DNA of 13,846 bases from Halanaerobiales bacterium (GCA_023128035.1 JAGMES010000110.1:1-13846); one strand, 5' to 3'. Shown: positions 1 through 7,981, counted from the stretch's first letter. The notes: a model not told the origin generated them from the letters alone. Program-made: numbers and translations.

Positions 1-65
1 ATAATTAAGCTATGTTGCACTAGATATCAATAATAGAAATTGCCAATAAGAAAGAGGTCACATAT

Positions 66-1005
66 ATGAATAGAAAGAAACACAAACAAATGATTCAAGA
101 ATTTGTTGATACTTTTAATATAGAGAACATTGACGATTGAATGATACTATAAAAGAGTTGTTTTCACATAGCCTGGAAATATGTTAAATGCAGAACTGAA
201 CAACCATCTTGATTATTCTAAAATATGATCATAAAAATAAAAAGAATTCAAATTCTCGAAATTGGTCAAAATCTAAAAAATTGTCTATAAATTTGGAGAA
301 TCTACAATTCAGGTTACCAGAGATCAGGATAGTTCTTTCCAACCACAGGTTGTTCCTAAAAGGGAAAAAGACGTTCATACATTGAAGACAAAGTCTTAAG
401 CATGTATGCAGAAATTGTGGATACATTACATGCTATTTATGGCATTCTAACAACTCATGAAACAATATCTCGAATTACAGATAAAATACTGCCTTATGTT
501 CGTGAGTGGCAAGAACATCCTCTTTCACTAATACAACCGTTTGTATATTTTAATGCCAGTTTGTGTCTGTTAAAGAAGGTCATCGTTCAATCAAAAAAAG
601 CTGTTATTCGGTTTTATTAGAGTTAATGTAAGAGGTTATAAGGATGTGTTAGGGTTATGAATTAGTAAAACCGAAAGCGCTCATTTTGGTTATCTGTATT
701 AGATGAGATTAAGGGTCGTGGTATAGAAGATATTTTCATAGCTTGTATAGACGGATTAAAAAACTTAAAAAAAGCTATAGAAGCTGTTTTCCCGTGGATA
801 CAAGCTCAATGCTGTATTATTACGTAACGATAAATACCATAAAATACATAAGTAGGTAGCTGCAAAAGCTTTTGTAAAGATTATAAAAAACAAAATACCC
901 ATGCAGTAAGTAACGAAGTTGCACAAACAGCATTTTGAAACCTTAAAAGCAAATTGGGACAATAAATCTCCTTTAGTAGTAAGGATATGGGAAAATAGCC
1001 TGATG
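66..1005 (+). pseudogene. IS256-family transposase, heavily decayed
   Basis: This is a relic of an IS256-family DDE transposase. Pieces of the protein can be followed in order across shifting frames: an N-terminal start MNRKKHKQMIQEF at 66, then a piece like NHLDYSKYDHKNKK, then QVTRDQDSSFQPQVV near 315-355, then TISRITDKILPYVREWQ near 465-515, then DEIKGRGIEDIFIACIDGL near 703-757, then FETLKSKWDNKSP near 935-970. These match the usual order in the family (zinc-free N-terminus, PQDRE-like segment, ISxITDKIL, DDE core). The first catalytic Asp, normally in a VYFDA-type motif, reads FVYFNA here, so it is Asn. There are several stops and frameshifts, and the last third, with the catalytic Glu, is missing. 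A ribosome-site-like AGAGG precedes the ATG. It cannot make an active transposase. The family call is firm from motif order; the exact end is uncertain. Confidence 0.85.
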
Positions 1006-1082
1006 AGTGACAAGCGGATACTTATGGAACGCCAGTAATTCATATTGATCATTCCACCAACTCTGAGTAACCTTTGATGAAA

Positions 1083-1147
1083 ATGAGTAAAAAGATATTT
1101 ACTAAAGAAGAAATAAACATTTTGTCACAGAACAAGTATATGAAAAA
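1083..1147 (+). pseudogene. N-terminal fragment of IS3-type transposase orfA
   Basis: From the ATG at 1083 the frame reads MSKKIFTKEEINILSQ followed by NKYMKNH. This resembles the extreme N-terminus of IS3/IS150-type helix-turn-helix OrfA proteins in Firmicutes (pattern FTEEEIxxLxxNKYVKN). The similarity stops at about 1147, where the plus-strand sequence becomes the complement of the radical SAM gene. So only about 21 codons of a transposase remain, directly joined to a truncated host gene. The call rests on recall of the family's N-terminal pattern over a very short stretch. Confidence 0.45.
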
Positions 1148-1455
1148 TCATGTAATACTTTTATTAATAAATCGTCTAAATACAATGTATTTGTTATAAG
1201 GCTAGTTTGTAATCCTATTTTATGGGCATAAAGAAGTAAGGCATCTATATCTTTATAGAGAAGTGGCTCACCACCATGTAAAGAAAGTTCCTTCCCGCCT
1301 CTTTTTTTATAATTATCTAAAATTTCTTTCCAAACGTTTAAAGCTAATTCTGTAGTTGACCCGACTGGCTGGCTATCAATATAGCAATGTTTACATTTGC
1401 AATCACAACTTAGTGTAACAAGTACACCCATTTTTTCACGAAAATCAATTTTCAT
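1102..1455 (-). pseudogene. Radical SAM protein, N-terminal fragment
   Basis: Only the N-terminal third of a radical SAM enzyme is present. The 4Fe-4S and SAM-binding motif CxxxCxxC is visible as CKCKHC preceded by C-D (residues about 17-24, sequence SCDCKCKHCYIDS), and the GGEP motif as LHGGEPLLY (about residues 59-67). After LDDLLIKVLHDF (near 1150) the reading frame runs into unrelated DNA carrying the IS3-like fragment, so the last residues before the stop at 1102 are not native. A full family member is usually 300-450 residues; this has 117. Translation starts at the ATG at 1455 with GAGGAG about 9 bases upstream. The SPASM or other C-terminal part that would show its substrate is missing, so a role in peptide modification is possible but not shown. 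It is almost certainly inactive. Confidence 0.8.
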
Positions 1456-1518
1456 AATATGATACTCCTCATTTTATTTTCAAATAACTTGGATGACTGA
1501 GTTTCTTGACTATTTTTT

Positions 1519-1546
1519 ATAATACAGTTATTATTGAATTAAACAA
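1519..1546 (-). promoter_or_regulatory. Candidate promoter of the radical SAM fragment
   Basis: On the minus strand TTGTTT (1541-1546) and TATTAT (1519-1524) are separated by 16 bases, a plausible sigma-A type pair about 65 bases upstream of the ATG at 1455. The region is AT-rich, so chance matches are easy. Confidence 0.3.
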
Positions 1547-1564
1547 TTTAATACATTATAAATT

Positions 1565-2469
1565 TTATAGATTATATGTATATATCAACACGATATTTTC
1601 CTCTTTAAAACCTATCTTAATAAGAACATTTTCCATTGGGAAATTCTCCTTATCAATATCTGCTATAATTTTTTTAACACCATCATTAAATAATATTTCT
1701 GTTCCCTTCTGTAATAAATCAACAACATATCCGTTTCCTCTTGTCTCTGGAACTACACCAATATAATTAATCGCTCCTACCTCTTCATTAAATTTTTGTG
1801 GAACTATTAATTCTACTAAGGAATCTTCTATATATCCTAACTTCCAATAATCCACTCTATAATCAATATCTTTCAATATAGCAAAGTATTTAGTCGCAGT
1901 CTCTTCTTCACCTAAACTTTTGATAGATAATTGATCCTCTTTATCTAAAGTATCTCTTGTCACTTCCTTAATGGCCTCTATAAACTTTTTCTCATCAACA
2001 TCATTTAAAGATTTATAAGATAGTCTATTTGAAAAATCCAAAACTTTATTCGATAATATAAATCTCTTTTTTCCTGAATTAATTGCATCCCAATAGATTC
2101 ATATAGCTTTTTACTTTTTTGAAAAGACTCTAAACACTCAGAATCTAGCCTATACTCAATAGATTTTGTACCTAATGACTTCATCTGCTTCAAACTCTCT
2201 TTTAGTAAAATATCTCCAATATGTTGTACATCTTCCCTTTCCCAAGGTAAAAGTAAACCAAAAATATAAATTTCTTTTCTATTATCTCGGGTTAACCAAT
2301 ATCCGATTCGGCCAATAACTTTATCATTTTCTTCAATTACAAAACACCACTCTGGAAAACTTGAATTATTATTCCAAAGTGAATTCACAACATCTTTGAA
2401 TTCAACATCTTTTTCTGTTATTATTGAAAATTTATCAAGTTCCTTTTCATTTATACTATATACTTTCAT
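1565..2469 (-). pseudogene. Tandem GNAT acetyltransferase, split by one frameshift
   Basis: Two overlapping frames form one about 300-residue protein of the GNAT superfamily, which transfers acetyl from acetyl-CoA to amines. The first half starts at ATG 2469 with AGGAGA 6 bases upstream and carries one GNAT-like fold (FVIEENDKVIGRIGYW, then LLLPWEREDVQHIGDILLKESL). The second half (1565-2041) has a clear acetyl-CoA loop RGNGYVVDLLQKG, followed by IADIDKENFPM and a KIGFKEE end. The natural protein would read across RDLYYRIK into VLDFSNRLSYKSL. One base is missing at about 2043-2050, next to short A and T runs, which puts a stop after YLINL in the first frame. Restoring one base gives a continuous protein, so this is either a very recent mutation or an assembly indel. 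The substrate is unknown; antibiotic or small-molecule acetylation is only a guess. Confidence 0.75.
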
Positions 2470-2579
2470 ACAGTTCTCCTTTCAAAAATACTTATCGATA
2501 ACAATAAATCAAATTCTCTTAAGATAATCACACAAAACTTTTATCTCTTCATCGATTTTCTCACAGCATCCAATACTTC

Positions 2580-3536
2580 CTAATGCCAGGAATACAAATC
2601 ATCCACACTAATATCTAAAAATTTATCCTCTTCTACTGTTACTACAGAATGAAAAGGTTCATTATTAAGTAGTTCTAAGCTACTTATAGATTCCCAGTCA
2701 ATTTTTGGTACTATTTTTTGTTGAGCCAAAACCTGCAAAAGGTCATAAAATGACTTCTGCATCAAATTAATCGGTAAATCAGGATAATTAGATTCAACAA
2801 CATAATTGTCAATTTCGTTCCAAAGTTCTTGGATTATTTTCTGACGATCTCTTAGACTTCTTACTGTCATATCACCAGTATCCATTACTTTTGTTAGTCT
2901 GTTTTCCCAATCTACTGGTTTCCAATTTAACGATCTACTCATATGAATAATCCATTTTTCATGAGGTATGAATTCTTTGTTTAGAGCAAATAATGCTTTA
3001 ATTAAACATTTTACTGCTTCGTTAAACATTAGCTGGCCCTGCAACACATCGCCTCTATGTATCCAAATATCTCCGGCAAACTTAAAATGCCACCAACAGT
3101 TAAAAAGAAACCCTTCCATTCTGTCTAAATCAAATGATACTCTCAACTTTTCTTGAAAAAGCTCATCAATTTTACCATAAGGATCATAAAGTATCTCAGC
3201 ATAGGATAAATCCCATAACTCAATGTCATTCCAAGATTTTTTTATTTCAGAATTCCAATTTACATACTTGATGTCGTAAAGATATCCATTTAGTTTTACT
3301 ATTCCATTAAATATTGGAGCTTGTCCATTTTTCAATTTCTCATATTCGCTACTATCCAGAAAAATTGTTACATCTATTTCAGACAAATAATCTGCATATC
3401 CTCGTGACATTCCACCATTGAGAGTTACACCTACTACTCCGGGTAACGCTTTTAACAACGTAAGTGTATCCTGCAAATGACTTCTCAATTCTCCGATTAT
3501 GTTTTCTGTTTCCAACTTTACGTAAGGTCGTTTCAT
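2580..3536 (-). CDS. DUF4037-like nucleotidyltransferase
   Basis: This 318-residue protein has a polymerase-beta type nucleotidyltransferase N-terminus and a helical C-terminal half. The active-site signature is seen at about residues 40-60: NGGMSRGYADYLSEIDVTIFL, that is GG-x-SRG with a following D-x-D/E-type metal site (SEIDVT). The region after residue 130 (FLFNCWWHFKFAGDIWIHRGDVL, NEAVKCLIKALFALN) resembles the HEPN-like helical bundle that follows NTase domains in kanamycin- and lincosamide-type nucleotidyltransferases. Such enzymes transfer a nucleotide to a small molecule or protein; the target here is unknown. The start at ATG 3536 has AAAGGA about 8 bases upstream. The frame stops at TAG (2580-2582), but the same frame continues with EVLDAVRKSMKR to a TAA at 2541, so the protein may have lost about 13 residues by a CAG to TAG change. 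It is probably still functional. Confidence 0.7.
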   Translation of the reverse strand: MKRPYVKLETENIIGELRSHLQDTLTLLKALPGVVGVTLNGGMSRGYADYLSEIDVTIFLDSSEYEKLKNGQAPIFNGIVKLNGYLYDIKYVNWNSEIKKSWNDIELWDLSYAEILYDPYGKIDELFQEKLRVSFDLDRMEGFLFNCWWHFKFAGDIWIHRGDVLQGQLMFNEAVKCLIKALFALNKEFIPHEKWIIHMSRSLNWKPVDWENRLTKVMDTGDMTVRSLRDRQKIIQELWNEIDNYVVESNYPDLPINLMQKSFYDLLQVLAQQKIVPKIDWESISSLELLNNEPFHSVVTVEEDKFLDISVDDLYSWH

Positions 3537-3585
3537 TATTGCATTCCTTTCTTTAAGTCATGTTAACCACGTCATTACATCAATT

Positions 3586-4647
3586 TTAATTTTTGTTAAT
3601 AATTATCATATGATTAAAATGATTTGCTAAATCTTTAATGTTAGTTTCTTGCATACCTCTTAAATGATAATCAAAAAATTGAGTATAAAGCTTTTTAATA
3701 TACTTATCATAATATTACCATCAATTTTTCCAATTAAGGGTGCATTAGGTTCAATGATTGATAAATCTGAAAAATTACGATGATCAGCATCTTTAACGGT
3801 TATTGCTATTCCATTATCTGTAACATGATTTAAGAAAATGTCGTCATAATATCGATACCGTTCACTATTAAAAAACATAAACGGTTTATTTATTTTGTAA
3901 TTAATAAGATCACCTAATAGCCCTCCATCCATATTAATTCCTGCTTGAATACGACTATCTTTTACACAGACCAAACCTGAAGCTACTCCCCCCATAGACA
4001 TTCCCATAATTCCAAGGTTATTAAGATTTAATCTTGATCTAAAAAAGTCATTATTAGCATTCATGAAATATAACTCATCAATTATAAAACTTATGTCATC
4101 AGTCCATACTCGAGATCCATCAACCAAAAAGATAGGCATAACTTGATTGCACTCGTGAAATAATTGTTCTTGTTCAATAGATGTTTTAGTGATAAAAATC
4201 CTTTGAAATAAATTTTTCATCTGGATAAAAAGAAAATTTAGCTTCACAATGATGTGCAATACTAAATATTATGTATCCATGACTTGCTAATTCTTCCATT
4301 AAAATTGTATTATGACCAAAATGTTCACACCACCCATGGTTATAAATAAGCACTGGAAAGGTCTCTACATCATTTGATAACGGAATATTTTCTGCAGAAT
4401 GAGTCTCGATTGTACTATAAAACTGAGGAAAATTTAATTCCTTAATCACTATTGTTGGATTCTTCAGATATTTTGATATTAAATTTTGATTAAATTTCTT
4501 CGCTGGGTACCATACTCGAACTGTTACTTCCCTATTTGCCTTAGTTTCTGGATAAAATGGATCAATTCTTTTTTTATCAACAAATAATAAATATTTAGTG
4601 CCCACTGGATAGGGGCCCCTCGGTTGTAGTAATCTCTTATTTTTCAT
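3586..4647 (-). pseudogene. PAF-acetylhydrolase-like alpha/beta hydrolase, two frameshifts
   Basis: Three frame segments together give an about 350-residue alpha/beta hydrolase like bacterial relatives of platelet-activating factor acetylhydrolase. The N-terminus GPYPVGTKYLLFVDKKRIDP and RVWYPA is typical of that family, and no signal peptide is seen. LIYNHGWCEH lies in the oxyanion-hole region. The nucleophile elbow is GMSMGG (Ser codon at 3996-3998), followed by INMDGG (likely acid) and DADHRNF (likely catalytic His). The first frameshift lies near 4187-4192, after FISKDFYH, with the protein resuming at KTSIEQEQLF. The second lies in a T run near 3671-3680, where ILNF should continue as FDYHLRGMQETNIKDL to TAA at 3586. 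All triad residues are in the middle segment. The start ATG (4645-4647) lies within the last codons of the HEPN gene (ATGAAAAATAA), so it may be co-translated with that operon. The substrate is unknown. Confidence 0.75.
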
Positions 4648-5212
4648 TAATTGCTTTAATGAATGTAATTAAAATAATTAAGCCATATTCAATATAATTT
4701 AAGGAGAGAGCCTCCAAATCTTTATAATCTTCTTCAGTACAACCATGAAAGGCCTTATTTCGAGCATTTTTAATCGATATCAAATACCCATAGTAATCAT
4801 CTTTCAATAATTTTTTATTTAATTTAAATGGATTACTGGCAACAGTAATCTCTTGTTGATTCAAAAGCTTTAAGCGATTGTCATGATTACCCTTAATCCA
4901 AAATTTTTTTCTTATTGTTTTAATCGAAAAATCACCAGTATTAATTGAAAACATTTTTTTACTTTTAATTTTTTTTTGGCAGTACTCTTTTGTGCATCCC
5001 TCCAATGCTCTCCCCAAAATCCCAATAGCTGTTACTGGATATCCAATATCTAAAATATCTAAGCACTCCAAAACATCAGCCATATATTTGGGCCCAATAA
5101 CTTCTTCTAAAGGCTGGTTATCTAGCTTACGAGCCAATCTATTTCTAATATGCTCAGATCTATAAGAATCTAAATGTTCATCTGGTATAGCTCTCGAATA
5201 TTCGTTATTCAT
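4637..5212 (-). CDS. HEPN-domain protein, RNase candidate (DUF4145-like)
   Basis: This protein has 191 residues from the ATG at 5212; a GTG at 5227 in the same frame would add five. The ATG is favoured because it forms an overlapping ATGAATAA with the ATPase stop and has GAGG about 9 bases upstream. The key motif is RNKAFH near the C-terminus (R151 to H156), an RX4H signature of HEPN RNases, in the context LISIKNARNKAFHG typical of the last HEPN helices. An earlier helix, YPVTAIGILGRALEGCTKEYC, matches the A-x-x-x-x-R-x-x-E pattern of DUF4145-type HEPN domains. HEPN proteins usually cut tRNA or mRNA in toxin or abortive-infection systems, often kept silent by a partner. Here the partners would be the ATPase and the winged-helix protein upstream. 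The fold assignment is from motif reading; RNase activity is inferred. Confidence 0.65.
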   Translation of the reverse strand: MNNEYSRAIPDEHLDSYRSEHIRNRLARKLDNQPLEEVIGPKYMADVLECLDILDIGYPVTAIGILGRALEGCTKEYCQKKIKSKKMFSINTGDFSIKTIRKKFWIKGNHDNRLKLLNQQEITVASNPFKLNKKLLKDDYYGYLISIKNARNKAFHGCTEEDYKDLEALSLNYIEYGLIILITFIKAINEK

Positions 5213-6479
5213 TACTATCTTCCTCACTCATAACAGATTCATAAGTTTTTGGGCTAGTAGAAAGAATTTTTATTTTTCCTAGGTTCTCTAATTTAGTAAA
5301 AATAGGGGTAGGGGCAGATTTAGGATACATTTTTTGCAAGACTGCATTTTTAGCTTTTATCTCTGCCCATGACATAGCAGTAATATCATCTTCTAAAATT
5401 TGTACAATTATATCTGCTGGTTCAGAAACAATTGCATCCTTTGTAACTTCTGATTTGTAATTTAATTGTGATATCACGTCAGTCCAGGTTTTTGTTTTTT
5501 CCTCATTAAGATTACTTACCAAATTAAAGATTGTTTCTTCATCACTAGACTCTAATTCGTAATTCACTTCCTCAAGCCGGTTTTTTATAAATTTCACGCA
5601 ATCTGACTTATCCTTTGGTACTTTAAGAATAATTTTTCTATCTCTAAATCTACGTTCAAAGGCAGTTTGATTAGATAGTACTTTCCAGGCTTCTGGAGTA
5701 GTTCCTACACATATCACACCTCTAATATTTCGTAAGTTTAATTGATCAAATAACTGCCTATATGCAGTAAGAATCTTAACACCTACTCGGGATAAACATG
5801 AACTATTAGTTTCAGCAGAATACACTTTATCAACTTCGTCAAATAATAATAAAATACTTTTGTTTGTAATTTGTTGTATAAATTCAAGGCCATCACAGAT
5901 ACTTGCAGCAAATTCTACATCATTTGTTATGAAATTTTTTTTTGCACCAAATTTACTTCTTAAAAACTTAAGTTGATCTGGAAAGAGAGTTTCATTAGAA
6001 AAATACGATAAAACTAATTGTTCTTCATCTCTATTGTTACAATTTAACAAATATCTAAATATTATGTTTTTGCTCAAAGTTTCCATATTATCTTTGTTTT
6101 GCGAAATATACTTTTTCCAAGAATCATAGTAATTTTGTAAAGAATAGTTCCCCGTCCCTGAAAATATAAATTTATAGATTGAGTTAAGAGCAGTTACAAA
6201 GGGTCCACCAACAAACATATCAGGAATATAAATCCCATGTACATTAAAATCTGGTGACTCATTATAGTGTTTTTTCACATATCTTAAAAAATGAGTTTTT
6301 CCATTCCCAACTTGTCCAATAACAACAGTACCTAAAAACCCTTGCTGTCCTAAAAGTGTACTGTCTACCCAAAATTGAAACTTTCTAAGCAAACTTTCTT
6401 CTCCAATAATATAATTTGGGTCATTGATAGGAACAATTCTATCTAATGAAATTTTTAAACTATCTAACAAACTCTTCAT
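5205..6479 (-). CDS. AAA+ ATPase, ORC/BrxD-like
   Basis: This 424-residue P-loop ATPase has Walker A GQVGNGKTHFL (residues 55-65, Lys61), Walker B SILLLFDEVDK (Asp214, Glu215), a sensor-1 type strand ICVGTTPEAW (about 257-266) and an arginine-rich AFERRFRDR stretch (273-281) that could give the arginine finger. The GKTHFLR block, followed by VHGIYIPDMFVGGPFVTALNSIYKFIF, resembles the ATP-binding proteins of BREX (BrxC/BrxD, DUF2791) and the wider ORC/Cdc6 group. The C-terminal about 120 residues are helical and may hold another winged helix. The start ATG has AAGGAGA upstream, lying inside the last codons of the winged-helix gene. The end overlaps the HEPN start, so tight co-expression is expected. 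It is likely a DNA- or complex-remodelling switch in this operon; that role is inferred. Confidence 0.75.
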   Translation of the reverse strand: MKSLLDSLKISLDRIVPINDPNYIIGEESLLRKFQFWVDSTLLGQQGFLGTVVIGQVGNGKTHFLRYVKKHYNESPDFNVHGIYIPDMFVGGPFVTALNSIYKFIFSGTGNYSLQNYYDSWKKYISQNKDNMETLSKNIIFRYLLNCNNRDEEQLVLSYFSNETLFPDQLKFLRSKFGAKKNFITNDVEFAASICDGLEFIQQITNKSILLLFDEVDKVYSAETNSSCLSRVGVKILTAYRQLFDQLNLRNIRGVICVGTTPEAWKVLSNQTAFERRFRDRKIILKVPKDKSDCVKFIKNRLEEVNYELESSDEETIFNLVSNLNEEKTKTWTDVISQLNYKSEVTKDAIVSEPADIIVQILEDDITAMSWAEIKAKNAVLQKMYPKSAPTPIFTKLENLGKIKILSTSPKTYESVMSEEDSNE

Positions 6480-6484
6480 TATGC

Positions 6485-7276
6485 TTATCTCCTTTCATTT
6501 AACATAACCGTTGTTATATATTCGCCATGTAAATTTTTTATTTCCCCTTGGTCTTTAAACAAACTACCCTTAGTCCAAATATAATTCCTAATTTCATATG
6601 TCGAAACACATGCTAAAATCTTTTTGGAAACATTTACATCAAAAAATTTAGATAAATAATCTGTCACCGTATCTATATATATAATTTCTGAAAAAAAATT
6701 AGATTCTAGTGACAAAACATTAAAGCACTCAAATAAATCTCCTTGAAAGTTGTTTAAAAGAATAGTATTAGTTTTTACTTGTATAATATCCAACATTTTT
6801 AACAAAGAAAAAATTGCTCGTAAATTCCTTCCTACTGAAGAAATTGCACTATCATCAACTCTGTCCTTCCCAATAAATGCAAATATAGTGTACAAAGTTT
6901 TAGAACGTAAAGAAGTAAAAATTTTAAGTAGAAGAATTATAATTGTAATTATTCTATTTAAACCTTTATTTCTAGATATCAATTTATAGATAAATTCTTC
7001 AAATTCATAATCACCTTCTGCCAACCTCTTTGTATCCTTGGATAAAGCATACTTATTATTCATCTTACACAATATCCCTAATATAACACAATGATTAATA
7101 ATTTTTCTAAAAGTAGTTTTACTAACTTTCATTTTTTCAAATACTGATAGCGAGTTTAGTTCTTTCAATGTATATGACCTTTGATAGAAAATATCAATTA
7201 GATTAAAAAATTTCTCCTTGTTAGTGGGAATGTTCGATATATTAGGGACAATAAAATCTTGTTTTACAAATAACAT
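6485..7276 (-). CDS. Tandem winged-helix protein, first gene of the AAA+/HEPN operon
   Basis: The likely protein has 263 residues, starting MLFVKQDFIV at ATG 7276. An optimal AGGAGGTG (7283-7290) sits 6 bases upstream. A GTG at 7312 opens the same frame 12 codons earlier but would place the ribosome site inside the coding region, so it is rejected. Two winged-helix-like segments are visible: FRKIINHCVILGILCKMNNKY then ALSKDTKRLAEG, and later SAISSVGRNLRAIFSLLKML followed by DIIQVK. Both follow the pattern of a recognition helix, a short G/D-I-(I/L) strand and a hairpin wing. There is no enzymatic motif. It is 5 bases from the ATPase gene. It could bind the operator described at 7295-7335 or give DNA specificity to the ATPase. 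The family name is not recognised. Confidence 0.6.
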   Translation of the reverse strand: MLFVKQDFIVPNISNIPTNKEKFFNLIDIFYQRSYTLKELNSLSVFEKMKVSKTTFRKIINHCVILGILCKMNNKYALSKDTKRLAEGDYEFEEFIYKLISRNKGLNRIITIIILLLKIFTSLRSKTLYTIFAFIGKDRVDDSAISSVGRNLRAIFSLLKMLDIIQVKTNTILLNNFQGDLFECFNVLSLESNFFSEIIYIDTVTDYLSKFFDVNVSKKILACVSTYEIRNYIWTKGSLFKDQGEIKNLHGEYITTVMLNERR

Positions 7277-7282
7277 GCTCAC

Positions 7283-7290
7283 CACCTCCT
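7283..7290 (-). promoter_or_regulatory. Strong ribosome binding site that sets the wHTH start
   Basis: The minus strand reads AGGAGGTG, then GTGAGC, then ATG (7276-7274). Six bases of spacing is ideal, which decides against the GTG at 7312. Confidence 0.75.
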
Positions 7291-7294
7291 GAAT

Positions 7295-7335
7295 AATAGG
7301 ATCCCAGTTCACTCGAAATAAATGTGGATCCTATT
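7295..7335. promoter_or_regulatory. Inverted repeat, candidate operator of the wHTH-AAA+-HEPN operon
   Basis: AATAGGATCC (7295-7304) and GGATCCTATT (7326-7335) are perfect 10-base inverted repeats separated by 21 bases. They lie between the -10 hexamer and the ribosome site, so the first arm met by RNA polymerase begins within a few bases of the expected +1. This is a classical position for a repressor site, and the first gene of the operon encodes a winged-helix protein. In RNA it could also form a hairpin in the leader. Protein binding is inferred. Confidence 0.55.
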
Positions 7336-7338
7336 TCT

Positions 7339-7368
7339 ATTATACCATTCTTACTCTCTACTTTGCAA
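7339..7368 (-). promoter_or_regulatory. Extended -10 promoter of the wHTH-AAA+-HEPN operon
   Basis: On the minus strand a consensus TATAAT (7339-7344) is preceded by TGG (7345-7347), giving an extended -10, with TTGCAA (7363-7368) at 18 bases. This is the best promoter in the window. It would place the transcript start near 7332-7335, inside the inverted repeat. Confidence 0.75.
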
Positions 7369-7484
7369 TATAGTATATTCATAAAGGTGATCAAATATTA
7401 AACATATAAATGCCCCGATAATTATTTATAAAAAATTTACATCTTATTAAACCTAATAAATTCTCTAAGCCAGCCCAATTACAT

Positions 7485-7556
7485 CTTACATTTCCACCAT
7501 ATGCGTTGTTTCTGGAGCGTTAGCGGAAGAAATGACGCATACGGCGGAAATGTAAG
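7485..7556. repeat. Imperfect palindromic hairpin element, copy 1
   Basis: Two 22-base arms (7485-7506 and 7535-7556) are complementary at 20 of 22 positions, and an inner TTTCT/AGAAA pairing extends the stem. The loop side carries TGGAGCGTTAGCGGAA. The stretch 7377-7630 has no gene; this element is its main content and is more GC-rich than its surroundings. A related element lies at 10882-10986. It resembles a short non-coding mobile or BIME/MITE-like repeat; no terminator T run follows the stem directly. Confidence 0.7.
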
Positions 7557-7635
7557 GCGAAGTCTGTGTTAAAACCAAGTAATTTAAATTATATCAAAGA
7601 GATTATTAAATTCACTTATTGAATGAATCTTTGTC

Positions 7636-7862
7636 TTAATTTAAAAGCCTTAAAAATAATTTCGCCTTCTTTAGTGTACCTGCATCCTCTGTTATAAAAC
7701 ACTTAGCCTTATGAGCATAAAGTACATGTTTTGAATCTCGTGCAATATTACTTAACCTATTTTTTTTATTTATCTTTTCTTTAGTGAAAAAGTCTAATAA
7801 AACATATGCCTCTGTTAATTTTTGGGCTCATATTGCACTGGATTAAATGTACCATCATCTCT
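7636..7862 (-). pseudogene. C-terminal remnant of a PIN-like protein
   Basis: Directly after the glnS-derived segment, the minus strand reads [19 protein letters not shown] and stops at 7815. The next frame continues with [11 protein letters not shown], then NIARDSKHVLYAHKAKCFI, TEDAGTLKKAKLF and a stop at 7636. Joining the two frames with one base added gives a sensible C-terminus in which DSKHVLYAHKAKCFITED resembles the last acidic strand of PIN-like nucleases (D-x-x-H/I-x-x-A, then FITxD). No start is present. It may once have been part of, or next to, the P-loop ATPase at 7982-8176. The family call is tentative. Confidence 0.35.
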
Positions 7863-7870
7863 ATTTTTTA

Positions 7871-7981
7871 GAAGTTTGGCCCAGGTATCGCGCATATTAA
7901 CGATCCTATTAAACACAAGTTTGTCTTCAGTTGAATCTTCAGAATCAACACAAAAATAAGCCTGTCGTAAGAATTGGAAAC
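7871..7981 (-). repeat. Displaced copy of the glnS 3' end
   Basis: These 111 bases match 12301-12411 of glnS in the same orientation at 109 of 111 positions (differences at 7884 and 7977). In the glnS frame they encode [13 protein letters not shown] through DTWAKL, the last conserved part of GlnRS. The copy lacks the last codons, the stop and the terminator of glnS. It is joined to a P-loop ATPase gene on its upstream side and to PIN-like coding DNA on the other. Two differences in 111 bases point to a recent or homogenised event. Confidence 0.9.

Noticed and set aside
402..620. A 72-residue plus-strand frame as a separate gene
   Set aside because: Its sequence is an internal piece of the IS256 transposase relic, without its own start or ribosome site.
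5213..5227. GTG at 5227 as start of the HEPN gene
   Set aside because: ATG 5212 has a better-spaced GAGG and forms a typical start/stop overlap with the ATPase gene.
7277..7312. GTG at 7312 as start of the winged-helix gene
   Set aside because: It would put the optimal AGGAGGTG site and one operator arm inside the coding sequence; ATG 7276 is far better placed.
7485..7556. Hairpin element as a plain terminator
   Set aside because: The stem is far longer than usual, carries structured loop sequence, has no T run right after it, and there is a related copy elsewhere.
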